A stretch of 64,000 bases of DNA from Vogesella indigofera (GCF_028548395.1 NZ_JAQQLA010000003.1:310001-374000); one strand, 5' to 3'. Positions 7,606 through 16,566 are shown, counted from the stretch's first letter. The notes: a model not told the origin generated them from the sequence alone. A program made the numbers and translations.

Positions 7606-8706
7606 TCAGCCGTGGCGGCTGAGGATGGGCCCGGCCATGCGCTGCAGGATGCCGGCCAGCGTGCTCAGCGCCAGCCGCTGCCGCCCCGGTAGGTGGGCGC
7701 TGAACACCGCGCTGTACTCCAGCGCCGGCACGCCGCCGCGATGCTGCTTGAAGGCGCCGGCCCCGGAGCTGTAGTGCAGGCGCAGGCCGCGCGCCTGTGC
7801 CTCGCGCAGCAGCAGCGCCATCAGCCGCCGGTACAGCCCCAGCTCCGGCGGCAGCGTGGTGTCGTAGCCCAGCAGCGGCGTGGTCAGCCAGCCGTAGCGC
7901 TGATACAGGCCGATGACGCCGACGATGCGGCCGTCCAGCCGCAGTGCGTGCAGCTCCAGGAAGCGCTTGTCGAGGCACAGCGCGAAGAATTCGTCGGTGA
8001 AATCCGGGTTCAGTACCGAGTGCTTGTCGATGAACAGCGCGCGAAAGCAACGCCGCAACGCCGGCAGCTCGTCGGCGGTCAGCGAGTCCGGGCCGCACAG
8101 TTGCAGCTCGGGCTGCGCCAGCAGCTTCTGGTCGCGCTTGACGTTGGGGCTTTGCCACACCGCCGGGTCTTGCGGATCGCAGGTGTAGATCTGCCGCGCC
8201 GGCAGCAGCGTCCAGCCCTGTGCGGCCAACCTTTGCGCGAGACCGGGGTTGACCGCGTCGCTGACATTGCGCAGCAGCAGCGGGCTGTCGCAGTGGCGCG
8301 CCATCACGGACTCGGTCAGCAGCGACAGGTCGCTGTCCTGCCAGTCCGGGTGCAGGTTGGTGGAGATCAGCCAGTTGTTGATCACCGCCGCCTCGTCCAG
8401 CCGCGCGGCGGTGATCAGGCCGGACAGCGGCAGGCCGGCGACCTGCGCCAGCGTGCCCAGCGAGCGGCTCTTGCGCTGCGCTTCGTCCTGCGCGTAGCGC
8501 AGCCATGCCGAGCGCGCGCTGGCGACGTAGCTGTCCTGCGCGCTGAAGGTGTGCAGCCGGGTGACCGGGATCGGCGGATTGCCGGCGTCGCTGCAGCAGA
8601 CGTCGCAGGCGGCATTGCGCACCCAGTGCTGGCCGCCGCTGAGCCGGGCCTGGCTCAGCCAGCTGGCGTGGCCGTCCAGCAGCAGCGCGGGTTTGAGTCG
8701 GTTCAT
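7606..8706 (-). CDS. GNAT/FemAB-like acyltransferase coupled to btaA homologue
   Basis: The 366-aa protein starts at ATG 8706, overlapping the stop of the upstream BtaA-like gene as ATGA, so the two are translationally coupled. The C-terminal half (about residues 180-340) looks like a GNAT/FemAB fold: RCFRALFIDKHSVLN, RIVGVIGLYQRY, and GYDTTLPPELGLYRRLMALL before HYSSGAGAFKQHRGG. The N-terminal half has no family I recognise. In usual betaine-lipid operons the partner of btaA is the methyltransferase BtaB; here it is this acyltransferase-like gene, so it may N-acylate the homoserine head group. That is inference. One copy of the 12-bp repeat lies inside (8221-8232). Confidence 0.7.
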   Translation of the reverse strand: MNRLKPALLLDGHASWLSQARLSGGQHWVRNAACDVCCSDAGNPPIPVTRLHTFSAQDSYVASARSAWLRYAQDEAQRKSRSLGTLAQVAGLPLSGLITAARLDEAAVINNWLISTNLHPDWQDSDLSLLTESVMARHCDSPLLLRNVSDAVNPGLAQRLAAQGWTLLPARQIYTCDPQDPAVWQSPNVKRDQKLLAQPELQLCGPDSLTADELPALRRCFRALFIDKHSVLNPDFTDEFFALCLDKRFLELHALRLDGRIVGVIGLYQRYGWLTTPLLGYDTTLPPELGLYRRLMALLLREAQARGLRLHYSSGAGAFKQHRGGVPALEYSAVFSAHLPGRQRLALSTLAGILQRMAGPILSRHG

Positions 8707-9920
8707 GTTTGCTTGATATAGAGGTGGACGCCGCCGTAGATGGCGGCGCGGTCGCGACGGTGCAGCTCGCGGTTGTGGTCGGGGTCGGTGCGCCAGGCGG
8801 CGCGCACCTGCGGCGCCAGCCGCGTTTCCAGCGGCGAGGCGCTGCCGCCGGTGCGGAACACCACCCGCGCGCCGCTGGCGGCGGTACGGGTCACTTCGCG
8901 CCATAGCGCGTTGAGCTGGGTGTCGTCCATCCAGTCCTGCGCGTCGAGGAATAGGTAGGTGTCCAGCGAGTGCGACGGGCGGTTGACGAGAAAATCGGTC
9001 AGCGAACAGTGGTGGCTGTGCAGGCGCGGGCTGTGCTCGCGGATGGCGGCGTAGTGCTGCTGCTGCAGGTACATCGGCAGCGCGCTCTGGCGGCCGGTAT
9101 CGTAGCGGCGGGCAAACGCCTGCTGCGCGTAGGGGTTGTCCGCCAGCGGAAAATCGCAGGCCAGGCGGCGCATGCGCTCGCGGAACAGCGCCGGCAGGTC
9201 GCCGTCGGCGTCGTGCAGCAGCGCGGCGAACTGCGCGGGCGGAATGCCCATGCTGTACAGCATTGCCGGGCGGCGGACGAGGAAGCGCAACAGCGGGTGG
9301 TCGAACAGCGGCGCCAGGTGGCGATCGAACAGCGCCTGCTGCTCGTCAAGGTTGGCCGCGGAGGCCAGCCGCGACAGGTTGCCGCCCAGCAGCCGCCCCA
9401 GGCCGTGCGCGGCGCCGATGAAGCGGCCGAGCAGGCCGTGGCGGTAGGCGTGGCGCGCGAACAGGCTGTAGCGCGGGCGGCCGCGCCAGTCGGTCTGTTC
9501 CCAGTACTGGCGCGCGGCCGGCGGCAGCTGCGGCGCCAGATGCTGGCGGTAGCGCTGCAGGTTGGCCGCATCGTCGGCGCCGCCGAGAAAGGCCAGCAGC
9601 GTCGGGTAGTCCGGCAGGCTCTGGAACGCGGCGCGCTTCAGCGCCAGCATCGCCAGATGGCTGGCGTTGAGGTCCACCGCGTGTACCTCCTGTGGCGCGC
9701 AGGCGAGGTAGGCCAGCGCATTGCAGCCGCCGGAGGAGATGGTCAGCACCCGCGCGCCGGGCTGCAGCTGCAGCGCGTCGATGTCGACCAGCGGGTCTTC
9801 CCAGATCTGCGCGTAGACCAGCTGGCTGAACCAGCGCGCGAACAGTCGGTCGCCCAGCGCGCGCGTGCCGGTGCTGCGGCTGTTGTGTACCGCCTTGTTG
9901 ATCAGGGTATGGGTATGCAT
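8703..9920 (-). CDS. btaA: BtaA-type S-adenosylmethionine:diacylglycerol 3-amino-3-carboxypropyltransferase (DUF3419)
   Basis: The 405-aa protein matches DUF3419/BtaA, which moves the aminocarboxypropyl group of SAM onto diacylglycerol to give diacylglyceryl-homoserine at the membrane. Visible motifs are YAQIWEDPLVDIDAL, the SAM-binding TISSGGCNALAYL and VDLNASHLAML, and LDAQDWMDDTQL near the C-terminus. ATG 9920 is chosen because GGAGG lies 5 nt upstream. No btaB methyltransferase is present; the coupled downstream gene is a GNAT-like protein instead. Phosphate-limitation control is known for this family, but I see no clear Pho box. Confidence 0.82.
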   Translation of the reverse strand: MHTHTLINKAVHNSRSTGTRALGDRLFARWFSQLVYAQIWEDPLVDIDALQLQPGARVLTISSGGCNALAYLACAPQEVHAVDLNASHLAMLALKRAAFQSLPDYPTLLAFLGGADDAANLQRYRQHLAPQLPPAARQYWEQTDWRGRPRYSLFARHAYRHGLLGRFIGAAHGLGRLLGGNLSRLASAANLDEQQALFDRHLAPLFDHPLLRFLVRRPAMLYSMGIPPAQFAALLHDADGDLPALFRERMRRLACDFPLADNPYAQQAFARRYDTGRQSALPMYLQQQHYAAIREHSPRLHSHHCSLTDFLVNRPSHSLDTYLFLDAQDWMDDTQLNALWREVTRTAASGARVVFRTGGSASPLETRLAPQVRAAWRTDPDHNRELHRRDRAAIYGGVHLYIKQT

Positions 9921-10013
9921 ATCGCCTCCGGGGTTGGGCATCCGGGCATTGTGGTGGCGGCGGGTGGCAGGCGTGTGACGGACTGATGTCAGTCGCGTGA
10001 CGCAGGGCAGGGC

Positions 10014-10060
10014 TTGACATGTGTGTTATAACGTAATTTTATTGATTGTTACGTTATAAC
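10014..10060 (+). promoter_or_regulatory. Promoter with two Zur-type operator boxes
   Basis: TTGACA (10014-10019), a 17-nt spacer and TTTTAT (10037-10042) form a promoter. GTTATAACGTAA at 10025-10036 fills the spacer and its exact complement at 10049-10060 covers the likely start site. GTTATAAC cores are typical of Zur operators, and the gene served is a COG0523 metallochaperone, a standard Zur target. Confidence 0.78.
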
Positions 10061-10072
10061 GAAAGGAATGCA

Positions 10073-11308
10073 GTGTCCCAACCCCAAGATCATCGCCTGC
10101 CCGTCACCGTGCTGTCCGGCTTTCTCGGCGCCGGCAAGACCACCTTGCTCAACCACATCCTCAACAACCGCGACGGCCGCCGCGTGGCGGTGATCGTCAA
10201 CGACATGTCCGAGGTCAACATCGACGCGCAGCTGGTGCGCGACGGCGGCGCGGCACTGAGTCGCGCCGAGGAAAAACTGGTGGAGATGAGCAACGGCTGC
10301 ATCTGCTGCACGCTGCGCGAGGACCTGCTGGTGGAGATCCGCCAGTTGGCCGCCGCCGGTCGCTTCGACTATCTGCTGATCGAATCCACCGGCATTGCCG
10401 AGCCGCTGCCGGTGGCGGAGACCTTTACCTTCCGCGACGACGACGGCCACAGCCTGGCCGACATCGCGCGGCTGGACACCATGGTGACGGTGGTGGACGG
10501 CTTCAACTTCCTGCGCGACTACGGCTCGCGCGACAGCCTGACGCAGCGCGGCGAGGCGGCCGGTGCGGACGACGAGCGCACGGTGGTGGACCTGCTGGTG
10601 GAGCAGGTGGAGTTCTGCGACGTGATCGTGCTCAACAAGACCGACCTGATGAGCGCCGCCGACATCCGCCACCTGCAGGCGATCCTGGCCACGCTCAATC
10701 CGCGCGCGCGCATCGTCAGCAGCCACTTCGGCCGCGTGCCGCTGAACACGGTGCTGGATACCGGGCTGTTCGATTTTGACGCCGCCGCCGAGGCGCCGGG
10801 CTGGCTGCAGGAGCTGCGCGGCGAGCACGTGCCGGAAACCGAAGCCTACGGCATCGGCAGCTTTGTCTACCGTGCGCGCAAGCCGTTTCATCCGCAGCGC
10901 CTGTATCACTGGCTGCAGCAGGAATGGCCGGGCGTGGTGCGCTCCAAGGGCCACTTCTGGCTGGCGACACGGCCGCTGCTGGTCGGCAGCTGGTCGCAAG
11001 CCGGCGCCATGTCGCGTCACGGCCTGGGCGGGCTGTGGTGGGATGCGGTCGATCGCGCCGACTGGCCGGACGACGCGGAAAGCCGCGCGCTGATCGCCAG
11101 CCGCTGGCAGGAACCGTGGGGCGACCGCCAGCAGGAGCTGGTGCTGATCGGCATCGACATGGACGCGGCGGCGCTGACGGCGGCCTTCGACGCCTGCCTG
11201 CTAACCGACGACGAACTGGCTGCCGGGGCGCCAAGCTGGGCCGGCCTGGCAGACCCGTTCCCGAGCTGGGCAGAAGAGGATGACGGCGTGGACGTGGCTG
11301 GCAACTAG
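10073..11308 (+). CDS. COG0523/CobW-family zinc metallochaperone GTPase
   Basis: This 411-aa G3E GTPase has Walker A GFLGAGKT (16-23), the metal-binding CICC motif (76-79), ESTGIAEP, the NKTD base-recognition motif and a C-terminal CobW_C domain. Such proteins use GTP to load metal into client enzymes; with a Zur-type operator upstream, zinc is the likely metal (ZigA/YeiR-like). The start is the GTG at 10073: GAAAGGA sits 5 nt before it, while the earlier ATG at 10068 is out of frame. It is divergent from btaA. Confidence 0.88.
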   Translation: MSQPQDHRLPVTVLSGFLGAGKTTLLNHILNNRDGRRVAVIVNDMSEVNIDAQLVRDGGAALSRAEEKLVEMSNGCICCTLREDLLVEIRQLAAAGRFDYLLIESTGIAEPLPVAETFTFRDDDGHSLADIARLDTMVTVVDGFNFLRDYGSRDSLTQRGEAAGADDERTVVDLLVEQVEFCDVIVLNKTDLMSAADIRHLQAILATLNPRARIVSSHFGRVPLNTVLDTGLFDFDAAAEAPGWLQELRGEHVPETEAYGIGSFVYRARKPFHPQRLYHWLQQEWPGVVRSKGHFWLATRPLLVGSWSQAGAMSRHGLGGLWWDAVDRADWPDDAESRALIASRWQEPWGDRQQELVLIGIDMDAAALTAAFDACLLTDDELAAGAPSWAGLADPFPSWAEEDDGVDVAGN

Positions 11309-11319
11309 CTGTCGCGCGG

Positions 11320-12210
11320 CTACCAGCGCAGCGTGGTAAAGCGCGCGACCAGAAAATCCAGCAGCGCGCGTACCGCCGGCGACAGGTGGCGGCGCGACGG
11401 GTACAGCGCGTAGATGGTCATCGCTGGCGGCTGCCACTCCGGCAGCACCGCCAGCAGCTCGCCGCTATGCAGCAGCCGGTTGGCGAGATAGCTCGGTTGC
11501 AGGCTGATGCCGCCGCCGGCCAGCGCCGCGTACAGCAGCACGGTGGCGTCGTTGGCGGTGAAGTGGGTGGCCACGTTGACGGTGTCGGTCTGCGCGGCGC
11601 GCTGGAAGCGCCAGCTGCTGCGGCCAACATTGCTGTGCCCCAGGCAGCGGTGGCCGGCCAGCTCGGCCGGCGTCTGCGGCGTGCCGGCGCTGGCCAGATA
11701 GCCGGGGCTGGCCACCAGCACCGAATCACACACCGCCAGCGGCCGCGCGATCAGCGCCGGGTCCGGCTCGCTGCTGATGCGGATCGCCAGATCGATGCGT
11801 GCCTCCACCAGGTTCAGCGTCGCATCGCCGACGTTGAGGTCGATCTTCAATTGCGGGTGCTGCGCCAGAAAATCGGCCAGCGCCGCCGCCAGGTGGGCAT
11901 GGCCGAAGGACATGCTGCTGGTCAGCCGCAGCTGGCCGCGCAGCCCGGCATCGGCCGGCGCCACCTCGTCCTCCACCTCCGCCACCAGCGCCAGCATTTG
12001 CAGGCAGCGGCGCAGCGCCTGTTCGCCGGCGTCGGTCAGCGTCACTCGGCGGGTAGTGCGCTGCAGCAGCCGCGCGCCCAGCCATTGCTCCATCTCTGCC
12101 ACATAGCGGGTGACCATCGCGCGCGACATCTGCAGCCGCTCGGCGCTGGCACTGAAGCTGCCGCTGGCGGCGACATCGGCGAATACCCGCATTGCGGTGA
12201 CTCGGTCCAT
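11320..12210 (-). CDS. LysR-family transcriptional regulator
   Basis: The 296-aa protein has an N-terminal LysR HTH (MRVFADVAASGSFSASAERL ... RLLQRTTRRVTLTDAG, residues 1-60) and a periplasmic-binding-like effector domain. It is divergent from the MBL-fold/DsbA-like pair, with starts about 120 bp apart, which makes that pair the expected target. A near-match of the dispersed repeat occurs at about 11619. Confidence 0.9.
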   Translation of the reverse strand: MDRVTAMRVFADVAASGSFSASAERLQMSRAMVTRYVAEMEQWLGARLLQRTTRRVTLTDAGEQALRRCLQMLALVAEVEDEVAPADAGLRGQLRLTSSMSFGHAHLAAALADFLAQHPQLKIDLNVGDATLNLVEARIDLAIRISSEPDPALIARPLAVCDSVLVASPGYLASAGTPQTPAELAGHRCLGHSNVGRSSWRFQRAAQTDTVNVATHFTANDATVLLYAALAGGGISLQPSYLANRLLHSGELLAVLPEWQPPAMTIYALYPSRRHLSPAVRALLDFLVARFTTLRW

Positions 12211-12329
12211 ATTATTTGCCCGATTTGTGCAACAAATATGCGCAGTTTATCCGGTTTATCTGCGCGGATAGAGAAATTATAGTGACGTCCATCAAGCACG
12301 CGGCCGTCGCCGCCATGAAAGGACACGCC

Positions 12330-13193
12330 ATGTTTCGAACCACACTGATCGCTGCCTCCCTTGCCCTGAGCGCCACCGCCGCCCACGCCGCCCAGCCGCT
12401 GCAGCTGAAGGTCTACAACGCCGGCGAGGGCAGCTTTCACGCCAATGCCGTGGTGGTGAGCGGCGAGCGCGAGGCGATGGTGATCGACAGCGGCTTTACC
12501 CGCGCCGACGGCTACCGCATTGCGGCCAACGTGCTGGACAGCGGCAAGACGCTGAAGACCATCCTGATCAGCAATGCCGACCCGGACTACTACTTTGGCG
12601 CCGAGGTGCTGAAGCAACTGTTCCCGCAGGCGCAAGTAGTGGCCACCCCGGCGGTGGCCGGCAAGATCCAGGCCAAGCTGGCCGGCAAGCTGGCGTTCTG
12701 GGGGCCGAAGATGGGCGCCAACGCACCGCAACAGCCCATCGTGCCCACTGCCCTGAAAACAGACAGCCTGAGCGTGGACGGTGAAAAGATCGAGCTGCGC
12801 GGCACCCGTGGCGTGCTGGCGCAGCGCCCGTATGTGTGGATTCCGTCGCTGCGCGCCATCGCCGGCAACGTGGCGCTGTTCAGCGGCCTGCACGTGTGGA
12901 CCGCCGACACCCAGCAGCCGGCCGAGCGCCAGGCGTGGCTGGCGCAGCTGGACGAGATGGCGGCGCTCAAGCCCGCCATCGTGGTGCCCGGCCACATGGC
13001 CGCCGGCAGCGCGCTGGACGCCAGCGCCATCAGCTATACCCGCACCTACCTGCAGCGTTTTGACAGCGAGGCGGGCAAGGCCAACAATGCCGCCGAACTG
13101 ATTGCCGCCATGCAGCGCGCTTACCCGCAGGCCGGCATGGGGCTGGCGCTGGACATCGGCGCCAAGGTAAACAAAGGGGAAATGAAATGGTAA
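12330..13193 (+). CDS. Exported MBL-fold hydrolase lacking the zinc-binding histidines
   Basis: The 287-aa protein has a Sec signal peptide (cleavage after AAHAA, about residue 22) and an MBL fold: AMVIDSGFT strand, then TILISNADPDYYFGAEVL where active enzymes have HxHxDH, and a later VVPGHM. The three usual histidines of the first motif are replaced by N, D and Y, so ordinary di-zinc hydrolysis is unlikely. ATG 12330 follows AAAGGA by 6 nt. The stop overlaps the next gene by 7 bp, indicating co-expression with the DsbA-like protein and probable LysR control. Confidence 0.85.
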   Translation: MFRTTLIAASLALSATAAHAAQPLQLKVYNAGEGSFHANAVVVSGEREAMVIDSGFTRADGYRIAANVLDSGKTLKTILISNADPDYYFGAEVLKQLFPQAQVVATPAVAGKIQAKLAGKLAFWGPKMGANAPQQPIVPTALKTDSLSVDGEKIELRGTRGVLAQRPYVWIPSLRAIAGNVALFSGLHVWTADTQQPAERQAWLAQLDEMAALKPAIVVPGHMAAGSALDASAISYTRTYLQRFDSEAGKANNAAELIAAMQRAYPQAGMGLALDIGAKVNKGEMKW

Positions 13194-13882
13194 ATGGCGT
13201 TCTGCACTACTACTACGACCCGCTGTGCGGCTGGTGTTACGGCGCGGCGCCGCTGCTGGCCGCCGCGGCCAACGTTGCCGACCTCGCCATCGCACTGCAC
13301 GCCGGCGCGATGATGAGCGGCGCCAATCGCCAGCAGGTAAGCCCGCAGCTGCGCCAGTACGTGATGGGCCACGATGCGCGCATCCAGCAACTGACCGGCC
13401 AGCCGTTTGGCGATGCCTACTTTAATGGCCTGCTGCTGGATAACAGCGCGGTATTCGACAGCACGCCGCCGACGCTGGCGATCCTCGCCGCCGAGGCACT
13501 GGGCGTGGACGGGCTGGCGATGCTGCACCGCCTGCAGCAGGCGCACTACGTGGACGGGCAGCGCCTTGCCGAGCCGGCGGTGCTGCAGCAGCTGGCGCAG
13601 GAAATGGGGCTGGACGGCGCCGCCTTTGCCGCCGAATACCAGCGCCAGCAGGGAGAATTCGCCGCCCACGTTGGCCGCAGCCACCGCGACATGGCCGCGC
13701 ACGGCCTGCGCGGCTTCCCGTCGCTGCTGCTGGAACTGAACGGCCAGCTGCAGCGGCTGGAGCTGTCGCCGTATCTGGGCAAGCCGCAGGCGTTTGCCGC
13801 TTATCTGCGAGGTTTGCTGGGCGGTGCGACCAGCCATGGCGCGACCGATGCGGCGTTCTGCACGCCGGATGGCTGCCACTAG
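13187..13882 (+). CDS. DsbA-like thioredoxin-fold protein (predicted protein-disulfide isomerase)
   Basis: This 231-aa protein starts with HYYYDPLCGWCYGAAPLL, giving a CGWC redox motif at about residues 14-17, and keeps the alpha-helical insertion and the cis-Pro region (GFPSLLLELNG) of the DsbA/FrnE group. No signal peptide is visible, so it is probably cytoplasmic. Its start lies inside the end of the MBL-fold gene (7-bp overlap). A strong terminator follows 17 bp after the stop. Confidence 0.85.
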   Translation: MVNGVLHYYYDPLCGWCYGAAPLLAAAANVADLAIALHAGAMMSGANRQQVSPQLRQYVMGHDARIQQLTGQPFGDAYFNGLLLDNSAVFDSTPPTLAILAAEALGVDGLAMLHRLQQAHYVDGQRLAEPAVLQQLAQEMGLDGAAFAAEYQRQQGEFAAHVGRSHRDMAAHGLRGFPSLLLELNGQLQRLELSPYLGKPQAFAAYLRGLLGGATSHGATDAAFCTPDGCH

Positions 13883-13898
13883 CACCGCCGAACGCCAG

Positions 13899-13935
13899 AC
13901 CGCTGCGCCCGTTACCGGACGCAGCGGTTTTTTTT
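13899..13935 (+). terminator. Rho-independent terminator after the DsbA-like gene
   Basis: ACCGCTGCG (13899-13907) pairs with CGCAGCGGT (13920-13928), followed by a run of eight T (13928-13935). Confidence 0.9.
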
Positions 13936-13955
13936 GCGGCCAACGTTGGCCGCAA
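13934..13955. repeat. Palindromic double copy of the dispersed repeat
   Basis: Two repeat halves fused head-to-head make a perfect 22-bp palindrome centred on AACGTT (core GCGGCCAACGTTGGCCGC). It sits between two convergent genes, directly after the terminator T-run. Confidence 0.85.
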
Positions 13956-13971
13956 CCAGCCTCGCGCGCGC

Positions 13972-13996
13972 AAAAAAAGCCAGCACAAGGCTGGCT
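13972..13996 (-). terminator. Rho-independent terminator after livK-like gene
   Basis: On the minus strand AGCCAGC (13996-13990) pairs with GCTGGCT (13984-13978) around a 5-nt loop and is followed by seven T. It lies about 67 bp past the stop at 14063. Confidence 0.88.
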
Positions 13997-14062
13997 AAAG
14001 TACTTCTTTCAGAGGAAATCAATCTTGTTGCCGGCGTGCACGCCGGCTTCGGGCGTGGCCGC

Positions 14063-15241
14063 TCAGGCACCGCCGACGGTGGACACCACCTGCCACTTGC
14101 CGTTCTTGACCTGGTATACCGTTACCGCGCCGTTGTTGATGTCGCCCTTGGCGTCAAACGACACCTTGCCGGTGACACCGGTGTAGTTGGTTTTGCCGAC
14201 TTCGGCCAGATACTGCTTCGGATCGCTGGAGCCGGCGCGCTGCATCGCGTCGACTAGCACGCGCACGGCGTCGTATTCATACGGCGAGAACACCTGGATC
14301 TCGGTGTTGAACTTGCTCTGGAACTTGGTGTTGAAGGCGGCAAAGCCCGGCATCTTGTCGCGCGGCAGGCCGCAGGCGGAGGCATACAGGCTTTCGGCGG
14401 CGTCGCCCGCCAGCTTGATGAATTCCGGGGTCTGCATGCTGTCGCCGCCCATCAGCTTGGCCTTGATCCCCAGCCGCTTCATCTGTTTTGCCATTGGCCC
14501 GGCCTGGGCGTCCATGCCGCCGTAGAACACCACGTCCGGCTGAGCGCCCTTGATCGCGGTCAGGATGGCGTTGAAGTCGGTGGCGGTATTGGTGGTGAAC
14601 TCGCGCTTCACCACCGTGCCGCCTTTGGCGGTGACGGCCTTGGCGAATTCATCGGCCAGGCCCTGGCCGTAGGCGGTGCGGTCATCGACCACCGCCACCG
14701 TTTTCGCCTTCAGCGTGTCGATGGCGAACTGCCCCAGCGCCGTGCCTTGCTGCACGTCGTTGGCGATCATGCGGAAGGTGGTCTTGTAGCCTTGCCGGGT
14801 GTAATCGGGGTTGGTGGCGGAGGGCGAAATCTGCGGGATGCCGGCATCGGCATAGATGCGCGAGGCCGGGATGGTGGTGCCGGAGTTCAGGTGTCCGACC
14901 ACGCCGACCACGCCGGCGTCGATCAGGCGCTGCGCCACCTGGGTGCCGATCTTGGGATCGCCCTGATCGTCCTCGGACACCAGCTCGAAGCGCACCTTCT
15001 TGCCGCCGATCTCCACGCCTTCGACATTGAGGTCCTCGATCGCCAGCTTGGCGCCGAACTCGACATCCTTGCCCAGATGCGAGATCGGGCCGGTCAGCGG
15101 CGATACCTGGCCGATCTTGATGGTCTCGACGCCGGCTGCGGCGGTATGGTCCGGCGCGGTGGCGGCCGTCTCCTGCTTGCCGCAGGCGGTGAGCGACAGG
15201 GCCGTAGCAGCAAACAGACTCAGTTTTGCAAAGTTTCTCAT
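14063..15241 (-). CDS. Branched-chain amino-acid-type ABC transporter substrate-binding lipoprotein (LivK-like)
   Basis: This 392-aa family-6 periplasmic-binding protein has a lipoprotein signal (MRNFAKLSLFAATALSLTAC, lipid at C20). The body shows IKIGQVSPLTGPISHLGKD, GVVGHLNSGTTIPASRIYAD and VVDDRTAYGQGLADEF, all typical of LivJ/LivK. It should bind branched-chain amino acids or related compounds for a Liv importer. No livHMGF genes are nearby, so it is an orphan receptor. AGGAAAAC lies just before the start. Confidence 0.9.
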   Translation of the reverse strand: MRNFAKLSLFAATALSLTACGKQETAATAPDHTAAAGVETIKIGQVSPLTGPISHLGKDVEFGAKLAIEDLNVEGVEIGGKKVRFELVSEDDQGDPKIGTQVAQRLIDAGVVGVVGHLNSGTTIPASRIYADAGIPQISPSATNPDYTRQGYKTTFRMIANDVQQGTALGQFAIDTLKAKTVAVVDDRTAYGQGLADEFAKAVTAKGGTVVKREFTTNTATDFNAILTAIKGAQPDVVFYGGMDAQAGPMAKQMKRLGIKAKLMGGDSMQTPEFIKLAGDAAESLYASACGLPRDKMPGFAAFNTKFQSKFNTEIQVFSPYEYDAVRVLVDAMQRAGSSDPKQYLAEVGKTNYTGVTGKVSFDAKGDINNGAVTVYQVKNGKWQVVSTVGGA

Positions 15242-15366
15242 GTGTTTTCCTGAATGTAGATCGGGGTTGCCGTGATGCCGGGGCAGGCTGCGTCTATGCG
15301 CAGTGTTTTCTCCCGCCGCCCGGTGCTGGGTGGAACGCTTTATTGCAAAACGGGGGGCCGAGCGGA

Positions 15367-15391
15367 GGCCAGCCGGCTATCCGGGCTGGCC
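15367..15391 (-). terminator. Hairpin downstream of acetylpolyamine amidohydrolase
   Basis: GGCCAGCC (15367-15374) and its complement (15384-15391) form a stem 30-50 bp past the stop at 15420. The downstream minus strand lacks a tight T-run, so termination is only probable. Confidence 0.4.
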
Positions 15392-15419
15392 GGGCCGTCT
15401 GCCGCCCTTGGCGGTCGTA

Positions 15420-16451
15420 TCAGCGCTGGCCCTCGAAGCCGCGCAGCACGTTCACCGCGTTGACGCCGATGTCGTCGACCATGTAGCCGCCTTCCATCAC
15501 GAACAGGGTCGGGCGGCCGATGCCGGCGATGGTCTGGCCGATCTTGAGGAAGTCTTCGCTTTCGAGGCGGAAGTGGCTGATCGGGTCGTCCTTGAAGGTG
15601 TCCACCCCCAGCGAGATCACCACCGCGTCCGGGGCATAGGCGGCGATGGCGTCGCAGGCGTGGCTGAGTGCCGCGCCGTAGCCGTCCCAGCCGGTGCCGT
15701 GCGGCAGCGGGTAGTTGTGATTGAAGCCCAGCCCGGCGCCGGTGCCGGTTTCGTCGCGATGGCCGAGGAAGTAGGGGTAGGAGTGGCGCGGGTCGCCGTG
15801 CAGCGAGGTGAACATCACGTCGGCGCGGTCATAGAAGATGCTCTGCGTGCCGTTGCCGTGGTGGTAGTCGACATCCAGCACCGCCACGCGGCGGGCACCG
15901 CCGTCGAGGCAGGCCTGCGCGGCGATGGCGGCATTGTTGAGATAGCAGTAGCCGCCCATGTATTCGGCGGCGGCGTGGTGGCCGGGCGGACGGCACAGCG
16001 CAAAGGCGCTGTACTCGCCCTGCGCCAGCGCGGCCATGCCGGTCAGCGCAAGATTGGCGCTGCTGCGCACCGCATCCCAGGTGCCGGCGGTAATCGCCAC
16101 GCCGGCGTCCATCGCGTAAAAGCCCAGCTTGCCGTCGATATGCACCGGCTCGATATCGCTGCGCAGATCGCGCACCGGCCAGATCAGCGGCAGCGCGTCA
16201 TGCTGGCGGCCCAGCGCCTGCCATTCGCGCCACGCCTGTTCCAGAAAGCGCACATAGCGCTCGCTGTGCACGCGGGCATAACTGGCGCTGCCGAATTCAC
16301 GCGGTGCGATGACCTCGCCCAGGCCAACCGCCTGTACCCGCGCCAGAATGGTGTCGGCGCGGCTCGGCATCTCGAAACAGGGCTTCAGGACGCCGTCCTT
16401 GAGTTCGGTGGCGTGGTGCAGACGATGGGCATTGCTGTAGATGGTAAGCAT
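15420..16451 (-). CDS. aphA: Acetylpolyamine amidohydrolase (class II histone-deacetylase-like)
   Basis: The 343-aa protein matches bacterial acetylpolyamine amidohydrolases in length and motifs: RPPGHHAAAEYMGGYCYLNN, VLDVDYHHGNGTQSIFY (zinc Asp/His), SLGVDTFKDDPISHF and VMEGGYMVDDIG. It removes acetyl groups from N-acetylputrescine, -cadaverine or related polyamines in the cytoplasm, feeding the polyamine catabolic genes elsewhere in the window. The start is ATG 16451 (MLTIYSNAHRLHHA), which aligns with the family; longer frames upstream read through the intergenic region. The divergent Lrp gene is its likely regulator. Confidence 0.9.
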   Translation of the reverse strand: MLTIYSNAHRLHHATELKDGVLKPCFEMPSRADTILARVQAVGLGEVIAPREFGSASYARVHSERYVRFLEQAWREWQALGRQHDALPLIWPVRDLRSDIEPVHIDGKLGFYAMDAGVAITAGTWDAVRSSANLALTGMAALAQGEYSAFALCRPPGHHAAAEYMGGYCYLNNAAIAAQACLDGGARRVAVLDVDYHHGNGTQSIFYDRADVMFTSLHGDPRHSYPYFLGHRDETGTGAGLGFNHNYPLPHGTGWDGYGAALSHACDAIAAYAPDAVVISLGVDTFKDDPISHFRLESEDFLKIGQTIAGIGRPTLFVMEGGYMVDDIGVNAVNVLRGFEGQR

Positions 16452-16566
16452 GACGGTGTGCCGTACAGGGGAAGGTGACGGCAACCAGTATGTGGCGGCG
16501 GCCCGGGATTTACTTTGCTTTAAGCGCCCGCCATTCGCTATCCTGCGATATGAATAGACTCTCTTA

